A DNA stretch of 64,000 nt from Caballeronia sp. M1242 (GTDB lineage: Bacteria; Pseudomonadota; Gammaproteobacteria; Burkholderiales; Burkholderiaceae): the NCBI RefSeq assembly GCF_017220215.1, contig NZ_CP071130.1, positions 248,001-312,000 on the forward strand, read 5' to 3'. The position numbers and the translations under genes are program-made. Below, one piece after another: positions 36,288 through 45,800 of this stretch; the stretch's first letter is position 1, and each line of letters opens with the position of its first letter. The notes beneath the pieces are model-generated. The model was not told the DNA's origin. It did not search any database and was given only the letters and a program-made list of their open reading frames with translations.

Positions 36288-36960
36288 GTTTCTGGTTGAA
36301 TGTGCAAACGACCACGTTGAGCAGGTCAGGACTGCGCTCAAACGAGCTGTCGAGTACTGCATCGCAGAAAAGATATGGACAATCGCGGTGATTGTGCCGG
36401 CACTTCAGCATGTAGACTCCTCGACGGTCGGCAAGGTTTTAGGGGGTGAGAATGTCAAGGCAATGTCGCAAGGCAAAGTGCTCAAGGTTTCGGACTCTCA
36501 GGAGGTTTCGATGGCACTCACGCCTGCGGCCAAGGCGGCTAACGCGGATACTGGTTCCCTCTTACTCGCAGTACATCTTGACGAGTCTGATATTGGGAAG
36601 GTAGATGATCATTCTCGAGCTTCAGCGATTGTCTACTGCCCATGGACCGAAGACGCGGGGAGACTGTGGCTCAGGACCTGGCAACCCACATTCTGGGGAA
36701 CCCAGACGTGGAAGGTGCCTCCGCTGGGACTCAGTCCTGCAGTTGAGGCTGCGCTGAAAAGTATCCATACGGTCGTGAACGTGTCGAGCGGTCTGACGCA
36801 CACATCTGACAAGGCATTTGCTGCGAGCCGATTCAAGGCGCTCGGGAAGCAGGGTGAACTCTTCGAGCTGGATGATCTCCGCATCTGGGCCCTTCGTCAT
36901 GGTTGGAAGCAAAGCGGTGCGAAAGCATTAGTCAAGGTCGCCGCCAAGTATGCAAACTGA
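36268..36960 (+). CDS. Hypothetical protein, last gene of the cluster
   Basis: The 230-residue protein starts inside the previous gene (20-bp overlap), which suggests translational coupling. It has a Rossmann-like beginning (WTIAVIVPALQHVDSSTV), then SLLLAVHLDESDIGKVDD and a strand pair rich in Trp (RLWLRTWQPTFWG). A basic C-terminal helix closes it. No known family or catalytic motif. A downstream ATG at 36280 is the alternative start. Confidence 0.55.
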   Translation: MSEKMPRFLVECANDHVEQVRTALKRAVEYCIAEKIWTIAVIVPALQHVDSSTVGKVLGGENVKAMSQGKVLKVSDSQEVSMALTPAAKAANADTGSLLLAVHLDESDIGKVDDHSRASAIVYCPWTEDAGRLWLRTWQPTFWGTQTWKVPPLGLSPAVEAALKSIHTVVNVSSGLTHTSDKAFAASRFKALGKQGELFELDDLRIWALRHGWKQSGAKALVKVAAKYAN

Positions 36961-37253
36961 CCGTCGACCTGACTTGATCTGTTGGCAACTTCCCGGCCCG
37001 TTGATTGTTCGAAATGAGGGCGCGGCCTTCGGGCATGAGGTGTGATGGGATAAGGAAGCGCCGACCCACGGTCGAGCCGCTTGGAGCCTCCTTCGACGGC
37101 GCAGTTGATCGAGAAAGGGTTGTGGCGTTGTCGCAAGTGCGATGTAAGTGTTTGCTGCGTCTTTCAGGTCACCCCTACGATTTCATGCTCTGATTTCTCA
37201 GTTCCTTGTCAAATGACGGGGCAGTCTAATGGTTGGTGCAATCACATGAATTC

Positions 37254-37268
37254 CTCGATTAAATCGAG
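37254..37268. promoter_or_regulatory. 15-bp palindrome upstream of the H-NS-like gene
   Basis: CTCGATTAAATCGAG is a perfect inverted repeat around a central A, 88 bp before the start codon. It lies in the AT-richer part of the 395-bp gap from 36961, which otherwise holds no gene I can support. It is a candidate operator. Confidence 0.35.
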
Positions 37269-37355
37269 CGCGGTCCCACAAACGCTCCTAAACGACTGAC
37301 ATTTCGCAGAATGGTGTGGCATAGTGCGACCATCGCATACATAAGGAGGGGTGCT

Positions 37356-38159
37356 ATGGCAACGCTGAGCGAAATTCAGGCAAAGATACAAAAGCTACAG
37401 GAGCAGGCAGCGGAAATTGCCAAGAAGCAATCGTCCAAGGTGCTCGCAGAGATTCGAAGTCTGATGGACAAACATGGCGTGACGATTGCCCATATTGAAA
37501 GCTATGGCAAATCGGGTCGAGGTCAGAAGGCGCCGTCTTCGCAGTTGTCTGCGAAACACGCAGGAGCTGAGAAATATCGCGATCCAAAAACCGGGGCGAC
37601 GTGGACTGGTCACGGCCGCGCGCCAGCGTGGATTGCGAACGCCAAGAACCGGAATCGCTTCTTGATCGATGCTGATACGACCACTCCGCCGGTCGCCGCA
37701 TCGAAGCAACCGAAAGCTGGGAACTATGTGCGCGGACCGCAGGCTCCGAAGTATCGCGACCCCGAAAGTGGGGCGACCTGGAGTGGCCGTGGTAAAGCTC
37801 CAGCATGGTTAGCCAGCGCCAAAGACCGAACAAAATTTCTTATCGACAAGCTTACTGAGGCGCCTGAGGTGTCCGACGCCGCTCCGGGGAAGAAGACCGC
37901 CGCTAAGAAAGGAGCTTCGTACAAGGCCGGGGCGAAGAAGGCGGTGACAAAGAAGGTTGCCAGTAAAAAGGTAGCGACGAAGAAGCCGGCCGCAAAGAAA
38001 GCAGCCTCGAAGACGGCCACCGTGAAGAAGGTGGCAGTGAAGAAGAGTGCAGTTGCTGGCAAGAAGGTGCCGGCGAAGAAAGCGCCGACGACTGCAGAGG
38101 TCACGCCGTCGACTGCTGAGCAGGGAAGCGCTGAGGCGAATTCGACGGCGACGGCTTGA
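37356..38159 (+). CDS. H-NS-family protein with two DNA-binding modules and a histone-H1-like tail
   Basis: The start at 37356 has AAGGAGG about 7 bases upstream. The 267-residue protein begins with the H-NS dimerisation coiled coil (LSEIQAKIQKLQEQA, to about residue 55). Two copies of the H-NS C-terminal DNA-binding motif follow. One reads YRDPKTGATWTGHGRAPAWI near 75-95 and the other YRDPESGATWSGRGKAPAWL near 130-150. The last ~100 residues are a Lys/Ala-rich tail of AAKK-type repeats, like bacterial H1/H-NS hybrids in Burkholderia. Usual H-NS proteins are about 100-135 residues with one module. It probably silences AT-rich foreign DNA such as the gene cluster before it. Confidence 0.88.
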   Translation: MATLSEIQAKIQKLQEQAAEIAKKQSSKVLAEIRSLMDKHGVTIAHIESYGKSGRGQKAPSSQLSAKHAGAEKYRDPKTGATWTGHGRAPAWIANAKNRNRFLIDADTTTPPVAASKQPKAGNYVRGPQAPKYRDPESGATWSGRGKAPAWLASAKDRTKFLIDKLTEAPEVSDAAPGKKTAAKKGASYKAGAKKAVTKKVASKKVATKKPAAKKAASKTATVKKVAVKKSAVAGKKVPAKKAPTTAEVTPSTAEQGSAEANSTATA

Positions 38160-38962
38160 GCCGCACTTCGGAGTCGTCTGTGGCTGAACAGGGAGTGGCC
38201 GCCCTGATCATAGATATGGATCGCACGACGGTTCAGGCCGATCCAGCATCACGGCCGGTCCCGACCCAAGAGCCAGCGGATTTAGGAAATACCCATCTTT
38301 GCAGTGAACAGCAATCCATGCGATTCCCGAGCGTCTTGCTGACTGCGTGAGTCTCGTCTGTGCACGCGGCGAACGGCTCCGAAGCGATTCTAACGGGAAT
38401 TCGTATTGGTACAAAATTCTTTGCCAGAAGTGTTTTAAGAAAACACTCATCGAATAAAGGAAGATTTCGTTGGAATGAAATCGCAGGGCGAATTTTGGCT
38501 CGATCTTCGATTGGCGATTAAGCAATTTTGGTGTTATACATCGATAGTCACGCGTCGGCCGAGCACCGAGCCGCCCGACGTTAATGCCGCTTCTTCCGAC
38601 TGAAGAGCTTCGGCGGTGACCTCCAGCATGGACGGGTGCGACCGGTGGCGCGCTGGGGAAATCGGACTACCACGGGGGTAGGTTGAAATAGTCCGGGCGG
38701 TGGCGAATAGAGAGCCGCGACCTCAAAGTCTGTCGGAGCCATTTCAGAACGAGATGGTGGAAGGGGAACCTGCGGTGTCTGGCAGGGGCCCCGGCTATTC
38801 CTAGCTACCCTAAAGGAAGATATGCTCACTAAGGATCCGCTTCCGTGAGCGTGTGCTTCTATTCTCGATTGAGCTTGTTTCTTTTAACGTGTGCGCAATC
38901 TCAAGAGCATATGCTTGCGTAAGGATATGCTTCCCCCTGGTTGCGTGCATCATCAAAGGCCG

Positions 38963-39022
38963 CTGCGCGGCTGGCAGCCAGGAGAGGATGCTTGCAGCGA
39001 GCGTCCATCTCCCGTTGGCGGC
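38963..39022. repeat. Imperfect direct repeat, copy 1
   Basis: This begins CTGCGCGGCTGGCAGCCA and shares the words GCTGGC, GCCA, GGATG, TGC, CTC and CGTTG in the same order and spacing with copy 2, 147 bp downstream. I count clear similarity over about 60 bp. The origin is unknown. Confidence 0.45.
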
Positions 39023-39109
39023 AAGCGCATGCATTTGGTGACGGGGCGCGTGTGCCTCATCACCGGTCTGCTCCGAGGGCCAGTGTCGTGCATGTTTCGC
39101 CTGGGGGCA

Positions 39110-39170
39110 CTGCGTAGCTGGCGGCCAACGAGCGGATGTCTGCGTCGCGCATGCAACTCGCGTTGCCGAC
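39110..39170. repeat. Imperfect direct repeat, copy 2
   Basis: This begins CTGCGTAGCTGGCGGCCA and matches copy 1 at 38963. An upstream CGTGCAT word also recurs in both copies, so the unit may be nearer 80 bp. Confidence 0.45.
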
Positions 39171-39436
39171 TGGCATCCCGGGGAATGGCGCCGCGGTGTA
39201 CGCTGTCATCGGTGCTCTCGCGTGATCTGCTGTGCGGAGTGTGATTCGGTCCTCTCGCTGCTGGCCCGGCGCTCAACTTCGCGTCGATGCCAGCCTCGTG
39301 CTCGATCGCTCTCTCGTGGCGGCATGCGCCGTCGGTGCGCTCTTGGCAATACGAGTGAGAGTTTTCCGCTACCGTAGTTCAAGGGTAAGCGCGCAGAAAT
39401 GGACGTCTGGAACTGTTTGATCTGAGCGCGCAGGCT

Positions 39437-39943
39437 ATGTCCACTGTTTCGAATCAGTGGACACCTTTCATGACAGAAGAGCACTCAGAAACGACCGGGT
39501 TGAAGGTCGTCAACGTTGGTCGGGACGGCAAGCGCAGATATGATCGGCAAACCAAACAGAAGTTGGTGGAAGCGTGTCTTGAGCCGGGCGCTTCGGTCGC
39601 CGGACTCGCACTCAAGCATGGAGTCAACGCCAACTTGCTACGCAAGTGGATCAAGCTGCATCAGCAGCGACTGGCTGGCACGTCCCTAAAGCCGGCGCCG
39701 ACTGGCACCGCTTTCGTTCCGGTAGTCGAAGTCGATAGTCACGAAGCGGTGGTTGCGCCCGCATCCACGAAGGCACACCGCCACACCCCCGCAGCAAGGA
39801 CGTCATCGCCCACTTCGGCGCGGTTGATGGTGCAGATGCCCAACGGCGTCACACTCCGGTTTGAATGCACCAACAATGACGCGCCGTTGCTATCGGCCAT
39901 GATCGAGACGCTTGGACGGTGCGATGTTCCGCCTGGACGATGA
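39437..39943 (+). CDS. tnpA: IS66 TnpA-like accessory protein
   Basis: The 168-residue protein carries the IS66 TnpA helix-turn-helix block (YDRQTKQKLVEACLEPGASV, then HGVNANLLRKWIK). The C-terminal MPNGVTLRFEC segment completes the family pattern. It is intact, with the start at 39437 or the in-frame ATG at 39470. The element around it is defective. Confidence 0.82.
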   Translation: MSTVSNQWTPFMTEEHSETTGLKVVNVGRDGKRRYDRQTKQKLVEACLEPGASVAGLALKHGVNANLLRKWIKLHQQRLAGTSLKPAPTGTAFVPVVEVDSHEAVVAPASTKAHRHTPAARTSSPTSARLMVQMPNGVTLRFECTNNDAPLLSAMIETLGRCDVPPGR

Positions 39944-40273
39944 ACTGAAAGTCTATGTGCATCGTGACGCCGTGGACTTCCGCAAGAGCATCAACGGTCT
40001 CGCAGCCATCGTCGAGCGTCAATGAAGCTCGATCCATTCGCGCGTGCGGTTTATGTGTTCAGCAATCAGCGGCGCGACCGCATCAAGATGCTGCTGTGGG
40101 ACCGTAACGGCTTCTGGCTTCTCATGAAACGCCTCGAGCAGGACCGCTTCGTATGGCCGCGCAAGGAAGCGGTGCTCATGCTGCGAACAGAGCAACTTCA
40201 CTGGCTACTGGACGGCATCGACATCGAAGCGATGCGCGCGCATCCGAGGCGTTATTATCAGCGCGTGACCTGA
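39924..40273 (+). pseudogene. tnpB: IS66 TnpB, split by a frameshift
   Basis: The first 33 codons (MFRLDDELKVYVHRDAVDFRK onward) end at a TGA at 40023-40025. The rest (MKLDPFARAVYVFSN to the C-terminus) continues from 40022 in the next frame. A one-base loss at the junction GAGCGTCAATGAAG would explain it. Both halves are otherwise well conserved. Confidence 0.8.
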
Positions 40274-40306
40274 AACGAGAACCGGCATCGCTGGTCTAAT
40301 TCAGCG

Positions 40307-40909
40307 ATGCCGCCATCATCCTCTTCTTCTACCGACGAACTGCAGGCGCTGCGCGCAGAACTCGCTGCCATGAAGGGCGAGTTGCGTGTGGTGACAGTCG
40401 AACGCGATTTGTTGCGCGAGAGACTTAAGGCCTATCAGCGGCAGTTGTTTGCTTCCAGGAGCGAAGTGCGCGGTGCTGAGCAACGCGACCTCTTCCTGAA
40501 CGAAGCAGAAGCCCTCGCAACGGGATGCGAGCCGGCGCAACAGGCCGAAACTGAACAGAGCGTCGAAGTCGGCGCGCATGAACGCAGGAAGCGTGGGCGC
40601 AAACCGTTAGACCCGATGCTGCCTCGCGAGGTCGTGCGCCATGAGTTGCCCGAATCAGAACGCGTCTGCGCACACGATGGCCACGCACTGGTCGAGATCG
40701 GCGCCGAGATCAGCGAGCAACTCGATATCGTGCCGCAGCAGGTTCGCGTTGTTGCCTTTCGCCGTAAAGGGGCCGGGTGTTTTCGGCGTAATGGCGCCAG
40801 CGAAGGGCGCCTGATTCGGGGCTCGAACGGGGATCAAGAATCCTTGTTTTTACCTCCTTTCGCAAGTGCTGATTTGTTGGTCTCGGGCATCGGGCGTGGA
40901 ACACGGTAG
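40307..40909 (+). pseudogene. tnpC: IS66 TnpC transposase, truncated
   Basis: The coiled-coil N-terminus (TVERDLLRERLKAYQRQLF) and the start of the zinc region (LPREVVRHELPESERVC) are present up to about QLDIVPQQVRV. After codon ~148 the frame runs into unrelated IS21-type DNA. The whole DDE catalytic domain is missing. Confidence 0.85.
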
Positions 40910-41520
40910 CTCTCGCCGTCGAGCACGACGCGGTATGCCGCGTGTCGCAAGCGATCAAGCGTTGCAGCGCCGAGCATTTTGTTTGTCGCGAACGCATCAC
41001 CCCATTCCGTAAAATCAAGATTGCTGGTTAGCACGGTGGATGTACGTTCGTACCGTTCGGCGATCAGATCGTGGAAGTCTTCATCTTCGGGCGTGCGCAT
41101 GGGTTTCAGCCCGAAATCGTCAATGATGAGTAGCGGTACCTTGGCAAGCGCCTGGAAGCGCCGGTCGTAGGAGCCGACGGCTTGCGCATTGCGTAGCGCG
41201 CCGAGAAGCCGGGTCTGGGTCATGAACAGGACATCGTGACCTTGCCGGGCGGCGGAGTGGCCCAGTGCCTGCGCCAGATGGCTTTTGCCCGTTCCACACG
41301 GACCGGCGATTAGCACGCTGACCTTCTCATCGATGAAGCGGCAGGTCGCCAGATCATGGACGACGGCGCGATTAAGGTTGCGCAGCCGGTCGAAGTCGAA
41401 ACCTTCCAGTGTCTTCTGGCCACGTATGTCGCATGGCAGTGCGCAAGGGACGCCGTCTAATGCGCGCTTACGTTCAAGGTCGAGCAGCCAGTTTGCTTCT
41501 GTCCGATTAGCGTAGCGAGT
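40751..41520. mobile_element. IS21-family remnant
   Basis: The fragment holds most of an istB gene on the minus strand and an end sequence with TGTTTTCGGCG near 40779. The istA transposase gene and the other end are absent. It abuts the broken IS66 tnpC on the left and the 3' end of the coiled-coil gene on the right. Exact borders are uncertain. Confidence 0.65.
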
Positions 41521-41583
41521 GTTGCTTTTCGACTGATACGGTCTCGGTTCCCGAGTCTCCGATGACTTTGAGTGGGATCTCAC
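40834..41583 (-). pseudogene. istB: IS21 IstB-like AAA+ helper ATPase, 5' end lost
   Basis: Walker A (GPCGTGKSHL), Walker B (LLIIDDFG) and the LTSNLDFTEWGDAF block are characteristic of IstB. From QKTLEGFDFDRL onward the protein matches the family. Before that, the reading frame does not match IstB, which suggests a frameshift and loss of the true start near 41450-41520. Without istA it has no partner here. Confidence 0.8.
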
Positions 41584-42853
41584 CTACACCCATTGCGCGC
41601 TCAATGAGCAAACTATCGCCTTCGGCAACGAGGAACTCTTGGAGTCGGCCAAAATCCCCGCACCAAAGCATTTCGACGTCTTTGTCGCGGGCGACATCGC
41701 GATTTGCGGATAGCGCTACAGCGCGAACTTGTAGTCGGCTCGACTTTGCTTGTCCACCGACTTCCACACCGTAACCAGGCAAGGCTGGGTTCTTAAGGAC
41801 GACGCGGCCATCGCGCGCCCACGCGGTCTCCATGCCGTCGTTGACCTCGTACCCGAGACGCGCCAAGCCCGCTAGAATTGCGTCGCGGCGTGCGTGCGCC
41901 GCTTGGCGTTGCTGCTCTTGCGCAACGAGGTTCTTGCATTGCTCGGCAAGCTGCGTAATCGCCTGCAATGATGTTGCGGGGCCGCACTGCTGAACACGGG
42001 CAAGCAGAGTTGTGGCTTCGGTGGACGCGTTTGCGCCGATCTCAGCCGCGAGCTCTTGCAGTTCTTCGATCGCTGAACGATGTGCACGAGACGTATCCAC
42101 AGCGCTAGAGAGGTCGAGTATCAGACTATCGAGCAAGAGGTTACGACGCTGTTCGTTTGCCTCGGTCTCGATCGAGCGCAATTTGGCCGCAAATTTTGCG
42201 ACATCAGCGTCTTCAAGGAACACTTGCGCTTCGGCAACCTGGCGGTCGACACGGTCGTAAAGAAGGTTGTTCGAGCGCGAAAGTTTCGTCGCTTTCCACT
42301 CGCCAAAGTCTTGAGCCGTATCGTCGCCCAACAGGCTACTCGCCAGCTTTTGCTGCGCCTCGCTGATAGTCTGCGATGACTCCGGTACGAGAAGGCTGAA
42401 TCCCTGAGCGAGCAGCGTATCCGCGTTTGCGACATCCTCGCCCGATGCGATGAGGTCGAGCTTTGAAGCGAGTTCCTGCGGCACCACGATGCCTTTGGAC
42501 TTGAGCGCGCCCATGAGGGTCGTCGCGCTATCGCGTCCCTGCCTTCTACGCTTTGCCGCCTGTTCCGCTTTCTCGATCGCAGCACGTTGCCGCCGTGTGA
42601 CGTCTGCCTTCAGGAACGCGATTTCGTCTGGAACCTTCTTCTGCAGTTCCATGAAAGCATCCTTGGCAATCAATGCACCGAGTGCCTTTCGACGCTCGTG
42701 AGTAGCTACAATCTCCTCAGCCGAAAGCTCTTTAATACGCTGCCCTGATGCTGTCCATGCGGCAATCACCTCATCGAGCCGGTGAAGATGTGCTTCGCAG
42801 ATAGCAAGAACCTCCTCGCGCGTGACGATTCGAACTACTTTCGGCCCACTCAT
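41507..42853 (-). CDS. Hypothetical coiled-coil protein, end of the kinase-helicase cassette
   Basis: The 448-residue protein is largely helical. A coiled coil runs over about residues 60-125 (RRQRAAIEKAEQAAKRRR). More helices follow to 320, and then a small alpha/beta C-terminal domain (GLARLGYEVNDGMETAW; RVVLKNPALPGYGVEV; VEMLWCGDFGRLQEFL). No catalytic motif. Its ATG overlaps the stop of the 2101-residue helicase gene (ATGA), so translation is coupled and the products are probably partners. The last few codons may come from the adjacent IS21 remnant. The family is not recognised. Confidence 0.65.
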   Translation of the reverse strand: MSGPKVVRIVTREEVLAICEAHLHRLDEVIAAWTASGQRIKELSAEEIVATHERRKALGALIAKDAFMELQKKVPDEIAFLKADVTRRQRAAIEKAEQAAKRRRQGRDSATTLMGALKSKGIVVPQELASKLDLIASGEDVANADTLLAQGFSLLVPESSQTISEAQQKLASSLLGDDTAQDFGEWKATKLSRSNNLLYDRVDRQVAEAQVFLEDADVAKFAAKLRSIETEANEQRRNLLLDSLILDLSSAVDTSRAHRSAIEELQELAAEIGANASTEATTLLARVQQCGPATSLQAITQLAEQCKNLVAQEQQRQAAHARRDAILAGLARLGYEVNDGMETAWARDGRVVLKNPALPGYGVEVGGQAKSSRLQVRAVALSANRDVARDKDVEMLWCGDFGRLQEFLVAEGDSLLIERAMGVGEIPLKVIGDSGTETVSVEKQHSLR

Positions 42854-45800
42854 GCTGCTACCTCCGTTTTCAGGGCGGCGTCAATCGCGGCCTTCAGACG
42901 AGCTTTTTCTGCCGCTGGATCGTGATACCACGCTTGCGATGAAACGCGGTGCAGTGTTGGTATGGCCCGCCGCAGAACGGACGGTCGCCAGATTTCACGT
43001 GCCCGAGCTCTTTGGAGCAGGTGGTGGCGCGGGGCGTCACATTCAATGCCGATGGCGTACAAGCCGGTTTCCAGGTCAGCGATCGCGAAGTCAAGGCCAA
43101 AGGCGTCGCCTTCCTGAGCGATAACGGGCGACAGTCCAAGCCCACGCAGATACTCGAGGACATCCGTTGCAAAGCCGTCGGTATCGCCGCTTTCCTGCAA
43201 TTTCAAATGAGCGCGTTCGCTGCTCATCCGGGCAAGAAGCGCCCGGCCGGTCGGCAGTTCCCCATTGGACATTGCACGCGCATACTCCAGATAGCCTTGA
43301 AGGTAATCGCGCGGGATGGCCGGCTTGCGCTTGGTGTTGAGCATGTCGGAGATATCCCGGATGGGCATCGATGTGACAAGCACGACCTTCTGTCGAGCCC
43401 GAGTCACAGCGACGTTCAGGCGACGTTCACCGCCTTTTTGTCCAAGCACGCCGAAGAATCGCTTGAACGCGCCTTGACTGTTGCGGCCAAACGTAGTGGA
43501 AAAGACAATGACATCACGCTCATCGCCCTGGACGTTTTCTACGTTCTTGACGAACACGCCCATGTCTTCGCCACCGTCGGAGCGATCGCTCTCTTCGCGG
43601 TAGGCATTTCGGAACTCCTCGTCCTCTTCGGCACGTATCTCCAGTCGTTCCTGGATGAGGCTGGCCTGCTTAAGATTGAACGTAACGACACCGACTGAGG
43701 GACGTTGATCGTAAGGCAGCTTCCAGAGTGCCGCGAGGTACTCGACCACGCGATCCGCCTCGTCGGAATTCGTCTGCCGTTCATAGATACCGTTCACCGC
43801 AATCAATTCCAGCGGCTTGACTTCCCGGATCGTCGCTTCAGGATGCCGGACCGGCACGCTGAGCTCGTTGTCGTAGAACGCCGCGTTCGAGTAACCAATC
43901 AATTCACGATAGGCAGAGCGATAGTGAATCTGCAACGTGGTAACGGGCAGGGAACTGCGTGCCAGTTGGAGCAGGTCGGGGCAGTCCTTAATCTCCCGTC
44001 GGTTCCAGGTGTCTTCGAAGAGTTCGCGTTCTTCCTCGGTAGCGTCCTCATCAGGCTGCTCGCCGTCGTAAATCTCGGTCTCGTCGTTGTCCGTGCGCCC
44101 CGAGAAGAACTTGGCTGGCGGCATCTGCTTTTCGTCACCGCTCACCACGGAGACACCGCCCCGGAAGAGCGTCGGGATGGCGTACTCGACCGGCATCTGT
44201 GATGCCTCATCGTAGACCACTGAGTCGAACAGATTCGACTTAAGCGGCAATACGCGGCTAGCCACGTCAGGATTCATCATCCAGACCGGGCGCAATGCCA
44301 TCAGGCCAAGACCGGCACCAAGTTCAATAAACTCCCGCAGGCGACGGGACCGTCGGCCGCTCAGTCGGGTGACGTCCTCCCAGTCACGCACCGATCCAAG
44401 CTTGCTGCGGTCAATCCCGTTGCGAAGCACCTCGCGATTGAGGCGACGCATTTCTTCGTCGGCGCCCGCCAAGCCTTCAACCTTTGCAGCCGTCTCAGTC
44501 TGGTCGAGAAGCAGTTCTGGGTTCTCTTGCTCGAAGCGACGCTTCCAGCCTAGGCGTGCCTCGCGGTTGATGAGGCGCCGCACCTCCCAATCAAGATCTT
44601 CGGACGGAACACTCGCGAGAGCCGCCTCGTGGGTTCGCATCACTGCGAACACCTCAAGAGCTTGCGCATTGACGTGCTTTGAACGCGTGCGGAACTGCTG
44701 ATATGCGGCCAGCGTCGCGAGCGCGTCATTGATACGGTTTAGGGGCGCCTGGTAGCTCACGTTCTCTGAAATCGCGCGGCGACAGGCATCAGCCAGTTCT
44801 GGCGAGACCCATTCCTCGAGTCCACTCAGCGCGTTAAAGCCGTGCTGGCGGGCGTTGTAACGAACGAAGGCTGTTTCAAAGCCGTCGAGCAGCTGTTTCA
44901 CGGGAGCCTGGTCGCCCGTCATCACCGCCGAATCGAATTCGTCTCCACGCGGGGCAATCGAAATATGCTGGGCGAGCTCGCGCACCTCTTCGAGCTGGCG
45001 CAGGCGGGTACGGCATTCTTCGGTGAGTGTCGGCCCGCATGCCGGTTCTACCGTGTCCAGGTGCAACGAGCGGCTGGTGGCGTTCAACGCCTCGCGTTTC
45101 GGACGCCATTGCTGCTCAAGGCGTGCGGCGGCCAGAAGCACACGAAGCGCATCGTCAGTCGTTGGAGCACCACAGCTCGCAAGGTACTTTTTAAGCCCGC
45201 CCCGTCTGATGTAAGTTGCGGGGTTGAGTCGACTGAAAAACGTCGGCACTCTGGTTGCCAGTGCCGCCCGTGCTTCGATGTCGTTGAGCTCTGCATTGGC
45301 CAACTGCGCGAGCGCCGGCGATAGCGTCTTGTCGAAGGCGGCACCATCGATTGCCAGCAACTCCTCATGGAGTTGTTTCAGCGCGGCGTAGTGCTCATGG
45401 CCAGGTGCGTCGGCCTTGTCGGCCGGTCGGAACAAGGGCAACCATTGGGCGAGACGCTTGCGCTGCGTTTCGTCGAGGCTCACGAGGCGGCCTGCGTTCG
45501 CATCGAGCCAGGCTCGATACGGTGCGGGGTCGTCGACATCGAAGCGAGCCGGATGGGCGGCGAGGGTGTCGACACGTAACTGCTCGGCCTCGCGGAAGCT
45601 CGCGAATATGGCGTTGAATTCCTCGATTGTTGCAGGATCGGTCGCAAACGATTTCAACTGGGCAAGCGCGCTGCCTTCGAACTTGGCCGGGAGCCAATAA
45701 CGCGCGAGCGGGGCGCACTGCTCCTCGAGCGTCGTCAGCGCTGAAATGTCCAGTCCGGCGAGCTTTGCTCGAAGCTGCGGCACGCTAACAGGCGCGGAGC

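Larger units (their letters stand above)
38160..39384. other. Long intergenic region with a decayed direct repeat
   Basis: No gene is supported in these 1225 bp. The left part (38350-38540) is AT-rich. From about 38820 the sequence becomes repetitive, with recurring GATATGCTT-like words and the ~60-bp repeat listed separately. It may be decayed mobile DNA or a regulatory region. Confidence 0.5.
39385..40750. mobile_element. IS66-family remnant, right end missing
   Basis: The left end GTAAGCGCG at 39385 matches the IS66 terminus seen at 18397. tnpA, a broken tnpB and the start of tnpC follow. Similarity to TnpC stops near 40750, where IS21-type sequence begins, so the right end and most of the transposase are lost. 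It is a different IS66 copy from the one at 18397, with different TnpA and TnpB sequences. Confidence 0.8.
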
